Source: Sideroxydans sp.
Lineage (GTDB): Bacteria > Pseudomonadota > Gammaproteobacteria > Burkholderiales > Gallionellaceae
NCBI GenBank assembly: GCA_028710605.1
Contig: JAQTTU010000003.1
Span: forward strand, 62,001-126,000
Direction: 5' to 3'
DNA: 64,000 bases
Both the position numbers and the translations under genes were made by a program. How positions within the stretch are numbered: position 1 is the first letter of the stretch; each line of letters begins with the position of its first letter. The notes below the pieces were generated by a model, which was not told the origin of the DNA, made no database searches, and saw only the letters and a list, made by a program, of their open reading frames with translations. Positions 37,673 through 46,794 of the stretch are shown piece after piece.

Positions 37673-40595
37673 AGCGGCGCGCCTCGCCCTCGCCAAACAG
37701 GTTGCTCACGCAACGCCCGCACAGCGTCGGATGGTTGGCATCGCTGCCCACATCCTCGCGGTAATGCCAGCAACGCTCGCACTTGGCGTGCGCGCTCGGC
37801 GCGACTTTGATCTCCAGCTCGCCTTCGCGCAGATGCACGTTGGCGCGCGAGGTGATGAACACCAGGCGCAGGTCGTCGCCCAAGCGCGCCAGCAATTCGT
37901 AAGTCGCTTTGGGCGCATACACATCCACCTCGGCCTGCAAGGCAGAACCGATAGCGCTGGCTGCGCGTTGCTCTTCCAGTTTCTTGTTCACTTGTTCGCG
38001 CACGGCGCGGATGTCGCTCCACGCGCTCTCCGCCGCACCGTCCAATCCCGAATCCGGCAATGCATACCAGACCTGCTCAAACACGCTCTCACTGTCTTTG
38101 CCGTTCAACACCGCCCACACCTCTTCGCCGGTGAAACTCAAAATCGGCGCGATCAGCCGTGCCAGCGACTGGGTGATGTGATACAGCGCGTTCTGCGCCG
38201 AGCGGCGCGCGGTGGAGTTTTCGCCAGCGGTGTAGAGACGGTCTTTCAAAATATCCAGATAGAAACCGCCCAATTCTTCTGTGCAAAAACCTTGCAGCTT
38301 TTGCACGGCGAAGTGGAACTCGTAACGCTCGTAATCGGCGCACACGTCGTCCTGCAATTTCTGCGATAGCGCCAGCGCGTAGCGGTCGATCTCCAGCCAT
38401 TGCTCGACCGGCATGGCATCGCGATTGGCATCGAAATCGGCGATGTTCGCCAGCAGGAAGCGCAGCGTGTTGCGAATGCGGCGGTAGCTGTCGGTCACGC
38501 GCTTGAGAATTTCTTCCGACAACGAAATTTCACCGGAATAATCGGTCGAGGCAATCCACAGGCGCAGCATGTCAGCGCCCAGTTTGTTGCAGATGTCTTG
38601 CGGCTCGATACCGTTGCCGCGCGACTTCGACATCTTGTGTCCTTTCTCGTCCACCGTAAAACCATGCGTGAGCAATTGCCGGTAGGGCGCGCGTCCGTCC
38701 ATCGCGCAACCCGTCAGCAACGAGCTCTGGAACCAGCCTCTATGCTGGTCCGAACCTTCCAGATACAAGTCGGCCGGGTAGGCTAGGTCGGCGCGGTTGC
38801 GCAGCACGGCGAAATGCGTCACGCCGGAATCGAACCACACGTCCAGCGTGTCGGAAAGTTTGCGGTAATGCGTCGCGTCTTCGCCCAACAAATCTGCGCT
38901 GTTCAGCGAGAACCATGCCTCGATGCCGGACTGCTCCACCAGCTTGGCGACTTGCTCCAGCAACTCCGGCGTGCGCGGATGCAAGGCCATGGTTTCCTTG
39001 TGCACGAAGAACGGCATCGGCACGCCCCAGTTGCGCTGGCGCGACACGCACCAGTCGGGACGATTTTTAATCATCGCTTCGAGACGGGCGCGTCCCCAAG
39101 ATGGGAAGAACTGGGTTTTGGCGACAGCTTGATTGGCAAGTGTACGCAAACTTCCCTTACCCCAAAGAGCTTGCCTAACATCAGCATCATCGATTAAGTC
39201 TCTGGCAACTCGCCTTATGCCTGTGTCCTCTTGGATAGAAATAAATTCTTTTACGCCATCCATGCCTACATGCCTAGTTGCTATAGGCTGCTCCATGCCG
39301 ATAAACCACTGCGGCGTGGAACGGAAAATGATCGGTGTCTTGTGCCTCCAGCAATGCGGGTAGCTGTGCTCCACTTTTTTCTGGCACAGCAAGTGTCCGC
39401 TCGCTTCTATCGCTTGCAGCACGATGTCGTTGGCTTTCCACACGAACACGCCAGCCAGCGGCGTGCCACCGACAGCGGGTGTGGTGGAAATGAATTTGCC
39501 GTCGTCGCCCACCGGATTTTCGTTGGGCAAGTTGTATTTTTGGCCGACCACATAGTCGTCCACGCCGTGCGCCGGGGCGGTATGCACCAAGCCCGTACCC
39601 GCTTCCAGCGTGACATGCTCGCCGCAGATGACGGGCACGATGCGCTCGTAGAACGGGTGTTGCAAAGGCAAACCTTCCAGCGCTGCACCATAACAAGTGG
39701 CGGCGATGCCGTCGCCCCTGTCGTTGCTGCCGCCCAGTTGATAACGGTTCAAACAGGCTTCTGCCAGATCGAACGCCAGGATCAGGTAACCTTTTTCGGT
39801 GCGAATCAAATCGTATTGCAGCGTCGGATGCACGCTCACCGCCTGATTGGCGGGCAACGTCCACGGTGTGGTGGTCCAGATCACCGCAAACACTTTTGCG
39901 CTGCCCGGCAGCGACACGCCGAACGCCTTCTCCACCGCATGCTTGTCCTTCACCTCGAAGCCGACATCAATCGCTTGCGAGACTTTGTCTTCGTATTCCA
40001 CTTCCGCTTCGGCCAAGGCCGACTGGCAATCCAGACACCAGTTCACCGGCTTGCGGCCTTGGTACAGATAACCGCGTTCGTTGATCTTGCCCAGCGCGCG
40101 GATGATGTCCGCTTCGGTCTTAAAATCCATGGTGAGGTAGGGATGATCCCAGTCGCCGATGATGCCGAGGCGCATGAAGTCTTTCTTCTGACGCTCGACC
40201 TGCGCTTTCGCATACTCGCGGCACAGCTCGCGGAACTGCGCTGGCGGTATGCCTTTCCCGTGTTTCTTCTCCACGTGCAGCTCGATCGGCAGCCCGTGAC
40301 AATCCCAACCCGGCACGTAAGGCGCGTCGAAGCCGCTCAAGGTCTTGCTCTTGATGATGATGTCTTTCAACACCTTGTTTACCGCATGGCCGAGGTGAAT
40401 GTCGCCGTTGGCATAGGGTGGGCCGTCGTGCAGGATGAATTTCGGACGACCTTTGGCTGCCGCGCGAATGCGCTGGTAGCGCTGCTGCGCCTGCCATTGC
40501 GCCAGCATCAGCGGCTCGCGCTTGGCCAGATCGCCGCGCATGGGGAACGTGGTGTCGGGGAGATTCAGCGGGTATTTCTTTTTGTCTTCAGCCAT
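37665..40595 (-). CDS. ileS: Isoleucyl-tRNA synthetase with an unusual internal segment
   Basis: This class I synthetase charges tRNA-Ile. The HIGH motif is GDIHLGHA near residue 70 and the KMSKS motif is KMSKSRGN. The editing domain and C-terminal zinc cysteines (CERCWHY and CGRCV) are present. At 976 residues it is about 40 longer than usual. The excess is at residues about 435-480 (39150-39290), between QWFIGMEQP and [10 protein letters not shown], where the DNA is also clearly more AT-rich than its flanks. Apart from that insert, all catalytic motifs are intact. Third in ribF-ileS-lspA order. Confidence 0.96.
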   Translation of the reverse strand: MAEDKKKYPLNLPDTTFPMRGDLAKREPLMLAQWQAQQRYQRIRAAAKGRPKFILHDGPPYANGDIHLGHAVNKVLKDIIIKSKTLSGFDAPYVPGWDCHGLPIELHVEKKHGKGIPPAQFRELCREYAKAQVERQKKDFMRLGIIGDWDHPYLTMDFKTEADIIRALGKINERGYLYQGRKPVNWCLDCQSALAEAEVEYEDKVSQAIDVGFEVKDKHAVEKAFGVSLPGSAKVFAVIWTTTPWTLPANQAVSVHPTLQYDLIRTEKGYLILAFDLAEACLNRYQLGGSNDRGDGIAATCYGAALEGLPLQHPFYERIVPVICGEHVTLEAGTGLVHTAPAHGVDDYVVGQKYNLPNENPVGDDGKFISTTPAVGGTPLAGVFVWKANDIVLQAIEASGHLLCQKKVEHSYPHCWRHKTPIIFRSTPQWFIGMEQPIATRHVGMDGVKEFISIQEDTGIRRVARDLIDDADVRQALWGKGSLRTLANQAVAKTQFFPSWGRARLEAMIKNRPDWCVSRQRNWGVPMPFFVHKETMALHPRTPELLEQVAKLVEQSGIEAWFSLNSADLLGEDATHYRKLSDTLDVWFDSGVTHFAVLRNRADLAYPADLYLEGSDQHRGWFQSSLLTGCAMDGRAPYRQLLTHGFTVDEKGHKMSKSRGNGIEPQDICNKLGADMLRLWIASTDYSGEISLSEEILKRVTDSYRRIRNTLRFLLANIADFDANRDAMPVEQWLEIDRYALALSQKLQDDVCADYERYEFHFAVQKLQGFCTEELGGFYLDILKDRLYTAGENSTARRSAQNALYHITQSLARLIAPILSFTGEEVWAVLNGKDSESVFEQVWYALPDSGLDGAAESAWSDIRAVREQVNKKLEEQRAASAIGSALQAEVDVYAPKATYELLARLGDDLRLVFITSRANVHLREGELEIKVAPSAHAKCERCWHYREDVGSDANHPTLCGRCVSNLFGEGEARRYA

Positions 40596-40636
40596 GTTTT
40601 TCTCGAAACAAAATTACTCATCAAAATTTCCAAACC

Positions 40637-40748
40637 CGTCATTCCGGCGCAGGCCGGAATCCAGCGCATTTATCAAAATGCAGTTTGGTGTTGTCCCGCT
40701 GCGCGGGCTTGTTTAATCAACTGGATTCCGGCCTGCGCCGGAATGACG
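40637..40748. repeat. Palindromic element, family B, copy 2
   Basis: Arms GTCATTCCGGCGCAGGCCGG and its complement bound a 112-bp element with central hairpin CCCGCTGCGCGGG. The plan is the same as the copy at 453-567. It lies between ribF and ileS. Confidence 0.87.
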
Positions 40749-40754
40749 GCAAAC

Positions 40755-41681
40755 TCACTCATGTTCTATAAACCATCTCTTTGCATTTTCAACATCCGAC
40801 GCAATTTGCCGCGTCAGCTCGTCCAACCCATCAAACTTCATTTCGTCGCGCAATTTCTGCAAGAACTCCACACGCAGATGCTTGCCGTAAATCTGCTGCG
40901 CGAATTCGAACAGATGCACTTCCAGCACGTACTTGGCATCGTGTTTCACCGTCGGACGTATGCCCAGACTGGCCACGCCTTGCAACACGCCCAAGCCCTC
41001 GGCATGCGCCAGCACCACGTAGATCCCCTTGAGCGGCGGCAGGTTGTGTTTCAACTGCACGTTCGCCGTGGGAAAGCCCAGCTTGCGTCCTGTGGCATCG
41101 CCGTGCACCACGCGCCCGCTGATGCTGTAAGGCCGCCCCAGGTACTCGCGCGCCAAACGCATCTGCCCTTCCGCCAGCGCCGCGCGTATCGCCGTGCTGG
41201 AAATGCGCACGCCGCCGTGCAACACGCTGTGCACCGAGCTCACCGCAAAGTCGTGTTGCTCGCCAATCTTTTGCATCTGCGCGAAATCGCCGCTGCGCCC
41301 GCTGCCGAAACGGAAATCGTCGCCGATCAGCACATACTTCGCGTGCAATTTTTCATGCAGCGCATGGATGAAATCCGTCGCCGTCTTCTGCGCGAACAAG
41401 GCATTGAAGCGGCACACATGCACTCTATCCACGCCCATGGTGCGAAACAGTTCCAGCTTTTCGCGCAGGCTGGTAAGCCGCGCCGGAGCCTGTTGCGGAG
41501 AAAAAAACTCGCGCGGATGCGGTTCGAAAATCACCACTGCCGTTTGCAGCCCGCGCGCTTTTGCCACCGCGCGCAGTTCGTTGAGCAAAGCCTGATGGCC
41601 GAGATGCACACCATCGAAGTTGCCGATAGTGACCGCCACAGCTTGAGAATCAGAAGAATAGAGACCGCGAAGAATTTTCAT
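40755..41681 (-). CDS. ribF: Bifunctional riboflavin kinase / FAD synthetase
   Basis: The 308-residue enzyme phosphorylates riboflavin to FMN and adenylates it to FAD. The N-terminal nucleotidyltransferase half has AVTIGNFDGVHLGHQALL, FEPHPREFFSP, LIGDDFRFGSGRSGD and ISSTAIRAAL. The C-terminal kinase half has GRPYSISGRVVHGDATGRKLGFPTANV and a later GIRPTV. It is the first gene of the ribF-ileS-lspA cluster. Confidence 0.97.
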   Translation of the reverse strand: MKILRGLYSSDSQAVAVTIGNFDGVHLGHQALLNELRAVAKARGLQTAVVIFEPHPREFFSPQQAPARLTSLREKLELFRTMGVDRVHVCRFNALFAQKTATDFIHALHEKLHAKYVLIGDDFRFGSGRSGDFAQMQKIGEQHDFAVSSVHSVLHGGVRISSTAIRAALAEGQMRLAREYLGRPYSISGRVVHGDATGRKLGFPTANVQLKHNLPPLKGIYVVLAHAEGLGVLQGVASLGIRPTVKHDAKYVLEVHLFEFAQQIYGKHLRVEFLQKLRDEMKFDGLDELTRQIASDVENAKRWFIEHE

Positions 41682-41740
41682 AGGGCGCGGATTATACCGT
41701 GAGATACTCGGCAGAGAGCCTCCCTAGATAAGGAATAACC

Positions 41741-42133
41741 ATGCTGGACTACCCGCAAGTCGTACTCGATTTCATGAACCGCGACCACGCCGAATTCGTC
41801 GCCTTGCGCGGTGAACTGCTGGATTTGCTAACCCAAAATTCCCCCGTCGCCGAGGTGGATACCCTGCTGGAAAAATTGCTGGAACACACCCGCCTCCATT
41901 TCGCCGAGGAAGAACGGCTGATGCTGGAAACCCAATTCCCGCCCTACCCCGTGCACAAAGGCGAACACGAAAAAGTGCTGGCCAACATGGCCGATCACTT
42001 CGAAAACTGGAAAGCAAAACGGGATGCCGCCGCGCTGCGCAAATGGCTTGAAACACCCGTGGCAGATTGGTTTGTCGCTCACGTCGGCACCATGGATCAC
42101 GTCACGGCGGGATTTATCAAAATGAATCAGTAA
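41741..42133 (+). CDS. Bacteriohemerythrin
   Basis: The 130-residue four-helix protein has all seven di-iron ligands of the hemerythrin family: His16, His53, Glu57, His72, His76, His114 and Asp119, in DHAEF, HFAEEE, HKGEH and HVGTMD. It can bind oxygen reversibly and may store, carry or sense oxygen or iron. It is divergent from ribF. The nearby gene at 45183-45581 is a relative, and two cyclases carry the same domain. Confidence 0.9.
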   Translation: MLDYPQVVLDFMNRDHAEFVALRGELLDLLTQNSPVAEVDTLLEKLLEHTRLHFAEEERLMLETQFPPYPVHKGEHEKVLANMADHFENWKAKRDAAALRKWLETPVADWFVAHVGTMDHVTAGFIKMNQ

Positions 42134-42148
42134 TAAACCTTAAACCCG

Positions 42149-42475
42149 TTTGCCCGCAGATTACACAGATTAACGCAGATTTTTTGGCTGATACGTTTGA
42201 GTATCGAACACTCCAAAAGGAGAAGCGAAAATCAGGGGTTATTCCATTTCCAGATCAAGAGTTAAATGAAATTGCAGCTGCTATCAGTTCCCCCTCCCGC
42301 AGGCGGGAGAGGGGTAGGGTGAGGGGCGTGGGGAGCAAGCCAGTTATATTGCAGCGCATAGACCCTCATCCCCAGCCCTTCTCCCGCCTGCGGGAGAAGG
42401 GAGTAAATTCAAGTATTGAAATAGAAATGGAATTACCTGTTTTTAATCTGCGTTAATCTGTGTAATCTGCGGGCA
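42149..42475. repeat. Nested repeats: family C arms around a family D composite palindrome
   Basis: The outer arms TTGCCCGCAGATTACACAGA (left) and TAATCTGTGTAATCTGCGGG (right) are family C. Inside, at 42287-42408, is a complete family D element: CTCCCGCAGGCGGGAGAGGG, GTAGGGTGAGGGG, spacer, CCCTCATCCCCAGCCC and CTTCTCCCGCCTGCGGGAGA. One element has apparently inserted into the other. This explains the whole 359-nt gap; an open frame across it is not a gene. Confidence 0.87.
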
Positions 42476-42492
42476 GAACTGCCGTTTTTGAA

Positions 42493-44913
42493 TTACCGCA
42501 AATGCCACGCCCCGCTCTTCGGGTGCTCGTTTGCCTGGCAGGCGCGGCGATACGCCAATAAAGTTTTCTGCGCATAACCCAGCACGCTGTCGTGCGGATA
42601 ATTGCCCGCTTCGTCGTCCACGCCAAAGGACATGCCGGTGAGCAACTCGATGCCGTCGCTCACCTGCTCTGCCGTGTAAACATGAAATAGCCCCTGCTCC
42701 ACCGCTTCGACCACATTGCGCGCCAGCATCAGGTGGCGGCGGTTGCGCTGCGGGATCAGCACGCCGTGGCTGCCGTCCAATCCCGCTTGAACGCAGACTT
42801 GAAAATATCCTTCGATCTTTTCGTTGAGTCCACCCACCGGCAGCACGATGCCGTGCTGGTTGACCGCGCCGGTCACCGCGATGCCTTGTTTGAGCGGCAC
42901 GCCGGACAGCGACGAGAGCAGCGCATACAGTTCGGCGCAGGAAGCCGAGTCGCCTTCCACGCCGTGATATTCCTGCTCGAACACGATGGACGCGTTGAAC
43001 GCCAGCGGCGTGTTGTGGACGAACAAACCGGACAGGTAGTTGTGCAAAATGAACACGCCTTTGTCGTGGATTGGCCCGGACATTTCCACTTCGCGTTCGA
43101 TGTTGAGCAGGCCGTCCTCACCGGCATAAGTGCGCGCGGTGACGCGCACCGGAAAGCCGAAACGAAAATCGCCCATGTCCATCTGCGTCAGGCCGTTGAG
43201 CTGGCCGACTTTTTCGCCATGCACATCAATCAGCAAATCGCCCTCGGCAAAGGCTTCCTGCAAACGCTGCTCGGGGTAATCGTGGCGCTGGATGCGCGCG
43301 TTCAATGCCGCCTCGACATCCGCCGCTTCGACCAGATGCGCACCACGTTTGCGGCACAGCGCGGCGCTTTCCATCACCAGCGCCGCCGTGCGCGCCAGCA
43401 CCGCGCTTTGCCGCGCCTGGTCATCGGCTTCGCGGTGACTATCCTCCAGCAGGCGCGCCACCGCCGCCGCCGAGAAATGCGCCAGCCCCTGCTGTTGGCA
43501 AGTGTGCGCCACGAAGATCGCCATCGCGCGCCGCGTGTCGGCGTTGGCGGAAAAGCTTTCGGCGAAGTCCACTTTCACGCTGAAGTGGCGCGCAAATTCC
43601 GGGTCTTCTTCCTGCAACAAATAATATTGTTCGCGCGAACCGATCAGCACGATTTTCACATCGACATCCACCGCCTCCGGCTCCAGCGAAACCGTGGCGA
43701 TGGACGAAAACGCCGTGCCCGGCTCTTCGATCTGCAACCTGCCGCTGCGCAGCCAGCGCCGCAGTTTTTCCCACACCAGCCCATCGACCAGCAAATCGCG
43801 CAGATGCAGCATCAGGAAACCGCCGTGCGCCCTGTGCAAACTGCCGCCACGGATGCGCGAAAAATCCGTCATCAACACATCGTTCTCGGACTGGTATTCA
43901 ATGCTGCCGAACAGCGAGCGAAACAGGGGATTGTCTTCGACGATCACCGGCGCGCCGGTCAGCCCGTCGTTATCCACGATCAAATTGACGCGGTAGCGCG
44001 ACAGCACTTTGCCCAGCGCCTCCTGACGAATATCATCTTCGCTGTCCAGCACCTCGAACATTTCCAGATGGTCGAGCACATCACTCTCGACCCGCTCCAG
44101 ATAAGTGCCGAGCTTGATCGTATCCTTGACCTGTTTCTTCAGCCCGGTGCGAATCAGTTGCAATTCATGCTCCAGCAACGGCTTCACCACCTGCCTGCGC
44201 AACGCGGCCAGCGCCTCATCCTTCACGCGCCCCATGGCGGCGACCTTCTCGAAATAGCGGCTGATTTCCACTCGCAATTCCTGCTCGGCAAAATCAATCG
44301 CGGCGCGCTTCTCCTTGGGCAACGCCAGCACTTCCTCTTCGGTCAGCGTGTGGCCTTTTGTGTTGCGGTAAGTGAACACCAGATGCCCGCTTTCGCGGTG
44401 CAGCGTGAACTGGCGCGCCTCGGCAAACACATCCAACGCCGCATAATCGCGGGCTTCATCCGCTTTGAAATTTTTCTCGATGCGCTCGCTTTCAGCCTTG
44501 AACTCCTGACTGTCCAAACGTTGCGGGATAGCCGTCTGCAACGACTTCAACATCTGCACCATCAGCTGGCGCAGCAGCTTCCCCTGCCCGGCAGGCAAGC
44601 GCAACGCCAGCGGCCTTTCCGGCGCGTCGAAGTTATGCAGATAGCACAAATCGGGCGGCACCGGCCTGCCCGTCGCCGCATCCCGCATCGCGCTTTTGAG
44701 CAGCGAAGAGCGCCCGCTGCCCACCTCGCCCAGCACGAACAAGTTGTAGTCCGCTTGCTCCATCGACAAACCAAAGCGCGCCGCCTTTTCCGCGCGCTGC
44801 TGGCCAATCCACGGCAACGGAAATTCCAGCATCTCGGAGGTATCGCTAAAACCGAGCGTGGCGGGATCAAAGGTAAGACGGAGTTCTGCGGGAGTCAGGG
44901 TCAGGATTGGCAT
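42493..44913 (-). CDS. Lon-like ATP-dependent protease (AAA_32 / Lon C-terminal type)
   Basis: The 806-residue protein combines an atypical N-terminal AAA+ region with a C-terminal Lon protease domain. The Ser-Lys dyad is in EGDSASCAELYALLSSL and GGLNEKIEGYF. The P-loop reads GEVGSGRSS, with Arg where Lys is normal; a middle segment has SRIRGGSLHRAHGGFLMLHLRDLL and DVKIVLIGSREQYY as the Walker B/sensor region. There is no classical Lon N-terminal domain and no membrane helix, so it is neither LonA nor LonB. Natural substrates of this group are poorly known. It stands alone between two hemerythrin genes. Confidence 0.85.
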   Translation of the reverse strand: MPILTLTPAELRLTFDPATLGFSDTSEMLEFPLPWIGQQRAEKAARFGLSMEQADYNLFVLGEVGSGRSSLLKSAMRDAATGRPVPPDLCYLHNFDAPERPLALRLPAGQGKLLRQLMVQMLKSLQTAIPQRLDSQEFKAESERIEKNFKADEARDYAALDVFAEARQFTLHRESGHLVFTYRNTKGHTLTEEEVLALPKEKRAAIDFAEQELRVEISRYFEKVAAMGRVKDEALAALRRQVVKPLLEHELQLIRTGLKKQVKDTIKLGTYLERVESDVLDHLEMFEVLDSEDDIRQEALGKVLSRYRVNLIVDNDGLTGAPVIVEDNPLFRSLFGSIEYQSENDVLMTDFSRIRGGSLHRAHGGFLMLHLRDLLVDGLVWEKLRRWLRSGRLQIEEPGTAFSSIATVSLEPEAVDVDVKIVLIGSREQYYLLQEEDPEFARHFSVKVDFAESFSANADTRRAMAIFVAHTCQQQGLAHFSAAAVARLLEDSHREADDQARQSAVLARTAALVMESAALCRKRGAHLVEAADVEAALNARIQRHDYPEQRLQEAFAEGDLLIDVHGEKVGQLNGLTQMDMGDFRFGFPVRVTARTYAGEDGLLNIEREVEMSGPIHDKGVFILHNYLSGLFVHNTPLAFNASIVFEQEYHGVEGDSASCAELYALLSSLSGVPLKQGIAVTGAVNQHGIVLPVGGLNEKIEGYFQVCVQAGLDGSHGVLIPQRNRRHLMLARNVVEAVEQGLFHVYTAEQVSDGIELLTGMSFGVDDEAGNYPHDSVLGYAQKTLLAYRRACQANEHPKSGAWHLR

Positions 44914-45048
44914 TTGGTATAGCGTTCGGGATTAAATATTGTGGGTGGAATTAAACGCTATATGGCGAGCTGCGGCAATCACCGTCTGCCAGCGCCCTTC
45001 AATCCAATTTGAAGATTGGATTGAAGGGCACTACAAAATCCAGGTTTT

Positions 45049-45094
45049 GTAGGTCGGGTTTTAACCCGACAAGTCGGGCTGAAGCCCGACCTAC
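45049..45094. repeat. Palindromic repeat, family E, copy 3
   Basis: GTAGGTCGGGTTTTAACCCG, CAAG, TCGGGCTGAAGCCCGACCTA: the same two hairpins as at 36985-37031 in the opposite order. A short inverted repeat CAATTTGAAGATTGG lies just before it. It lies in the 269-nt gap before the second hemerythrin gene. Confidence 0.87.
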
Positions 45095-45182
45095 GCTCTA
45101 ACGAACAATCCGGGTTCAATTCATCTGAATGTTCTGGTATTTTGCAGCCCACGCCCAACCCGACAAACAACAGAAAGCCGCC

Positions 45183-45581
45183 ATGCAAAATCAGCCGACA
45201 CCACCGCAAAACGACCCCACATTGTTCGACCACAACCAATTCATCCATCTGCGCGAACAACTGCTGGACTTGCTCGACCAGCACGCCGCAGACAACGCCA
45301 TCGATGCGCAGCTCGACGAAATACTGCAACACATGCGCAGCCAGTTCGAGCGCGAAGAACAAGCCATGCAAGCCGCCCACTTCCCGCCAACCGCCGCGCA
45401 CAAAGCCGACCACGACCGCGCCTACGCCGACTTCGCCGAACGCATCGCGCGCTGGAAACAACAGCGCGAACGCGAACCCCTGCTGGATTTCATCGAAGCC
45501 GGATTAGCCGACTGGTTCGTCAAACACGTCAACACCCGCGACTACATCACCGCGCGATTTTTATCTGAAGGACATGCCTAA
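45183..45581 (+). CDS. Hemerythrin-like protein lacking one iron-ligand histidine
   Basis: The 132-residue protein aligns well with the hemerythrin at 41741-42133. It keeps His17, Glu58, His73, His77, His115 and Asp120. The HxxxE motif, however, reads QFEREE: Gln54 replaces the histidine of HFxxEE. One iron would therefore lose a ligand. It may bind a single iron or act differently. The ATG at 45183 is used; an in-frame ATG at 45129 would add 18 residues without family similarity. Confidence 0.82.
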   Translation: MQNQPTPPQNDPTLFDHNQFIHLREQLLDLLDQHAADNAIDAQLDEILQHMRSQFEREEQAMQAAHFPPTAAHKADHDRAYADFAERIARWKQQREREPLLDFIEAGLADWFVKHVNTRDYITARFLSEGHA

Positions 45582-45589
45582 CTTGATGG

Positions 45590-45670
45590 GAACGCCCGTC
45601 AATTGGCGATCTTCGTGTTGCACTTGATGGAGAGTGGCGTATTTACTGACTCGCGGGCAAGGTGATATTC
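45590..45670. repeat. Dispersed hairpin element, family A, copy 5
   Basis: AACGCCCGTCAATTGGCGAT, CACTTGATGGAGAGTGGCGT and ATTTACTGACTCGCGGGCAA. It lies between the hemerythrin gene and the helicase gene of the defence cassette. Confidence 0.87.
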
Positions 45671-45681
45671 GAATTTCTCGA

Positions 45682-46794
45682 TTAAGGTCTATAGGCCTCT
45701 ATTCCGTCTATATTTTTGAGATCGCTACTCTTCAATACTATTGCGACACTATGTCGAGCCCTAGTCAGCGCTACATAAAGTTTAGCTCGTGCAGCTTGTG
45801 TCAACTCTGCATCTTTGTCTTTAAGCCAATCAACCATTGGCTTAGATGGATAAATTACAACTCTGTCGAGAGTTAGCCCTTTTGACTTGCCAAAATTCAG
45901 AACCTCAAAATCATCACTTACAGGCGTTTTAACGCTATCTCTCAGTTGGATTGGAGTAAATCGACTTAGGTATTCGCTCACATGTTCAACAGGTAATGCG
46001 AATACACCGTCATGCCCCGTAATTTCAATGTTGCCCGATGTGGCCTGAGGTAAAGCTGGATATAGTTTGTTGGATAAATTACAAATGCTTTCAAAACACC
46101 GATGATTGATTGTTAATGATGTGGTGTCGGTTTCAATATCTATCTTGCTGTCTTCGAAGAAATTAACAATTTCAGATTTTACATATTTCTTATTTTTTCT
46201 TGAGTTGTGGGTTGCGTAGGTTGCTTGTCTAGGATCGCCCACAAGTAAAACATCAACATTGGAATTAAACAAACAATCTAACACCTCCAAATCGTACCCC
46301 GCTAGATCCTGAATTTCATCAACATATATCCACTTAAAACAGCGAGAAATACGATCAAAAACCATACCGTCTGAAGCTTGGTTACATTTGATAACTAACT
46401 TAGCCAACTTATCTGAATAAACTTTTTTGCTGTCAGTAAAATAACATTTATCGAAATTATCTTCCCCCCAATAAACGGGAATTCCGTCCTTACTTTTGCA
46501 CCGCAATCCAGACTTCCCATTAACCAACAGCATACCCTTAACATCGAAATCAAACAGGCTGCCTTGGTATGGCTTTACTCCGTGAGAAATTAAAAATGAA
46601 AACCATGTTTGTACAAATATTCTTTCAGGGATGCAGCCCTCTTTTTCTACAAGCCTATCCCTAATTTCTTGCTCACAAGCTTCAGTGAAAGTGGTTATTA
46701 AAACATTCATGCCTTGACTCGCTTTGTCGATGGCATCATTAACAACAAATCTCGTTTTTCCAGAGCCTGCGGAAGCAATAATGAGCTTGTTCAT
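45682..46794 (-). CDS. UvrD/Rep-like superfamily 1 helicase, GajB-like
   Basis: The 370-residue protein has compact SF1 helicase motifs: Walker A ASAGSGKTR at residue 8, TTFTEAC (motif Ia), YVDEIQDL (motif II), LLVGDPRQATYATH (motif III), NHRC (motif IV) and the C-terminal KLYVALTRARHSV (motif VI). Its ATG overlaps the stop of the upstream OLD-family gene (ATGA). OLD-nuclease plus UvrD-like helicase is the Gabija layout, where GajB responds to DNA ends or nucleotide depletion. It is shorter than the roughly 490-residue GajB of Bacillus. The DNA is AT-richer than the flanking genes, consistent with transfer. Confidence 0.82.
   Translation of the reverse strand: MNKLIIASAGSGKTRFVVNDAIDKASQGMNVLITTFTEACEQEIRDRLVEKEGCIPERIFVQTWFSFLISHGVKPYQGSLFDFDVKGMLLVNGKSGLRCKSKDGIPVYWGEDNFDKCYFTDSKKVYSDKLAKLVIKCNQASDGMVFDRISRCFKWIYVDEIQDLAGYDLEVLDCLFNSNVDVLLVGDPRQATYATHNSRKNKKYVKSEIVNFFEDSKIDIETDTTSLTINHRCFESICNLSNKLYPALPQATSGNIEITGHDGVFALPVEHVSEYLSRFTPIQLRDSVKTPVSDDFEVLNFGKSKGLTLDRVVIYPSKPMVDWLKDKDAELTQAARAKLYVALTRARHSVAIVLKSSDLKNIDGIEAYRP

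Noticed and set aside
39150-39290. Intein in IleS
   Set aside because: The extra segment is about 45 residues, far too short for an intein, and lacks splice-junction Cys/Ser and His-Asn residues.
42067-42456. Plus-strand open frame of 129 codons
   Set aside because: It begins inside the hemerythrin gene in another frame and runs through nested palindromic repeats.
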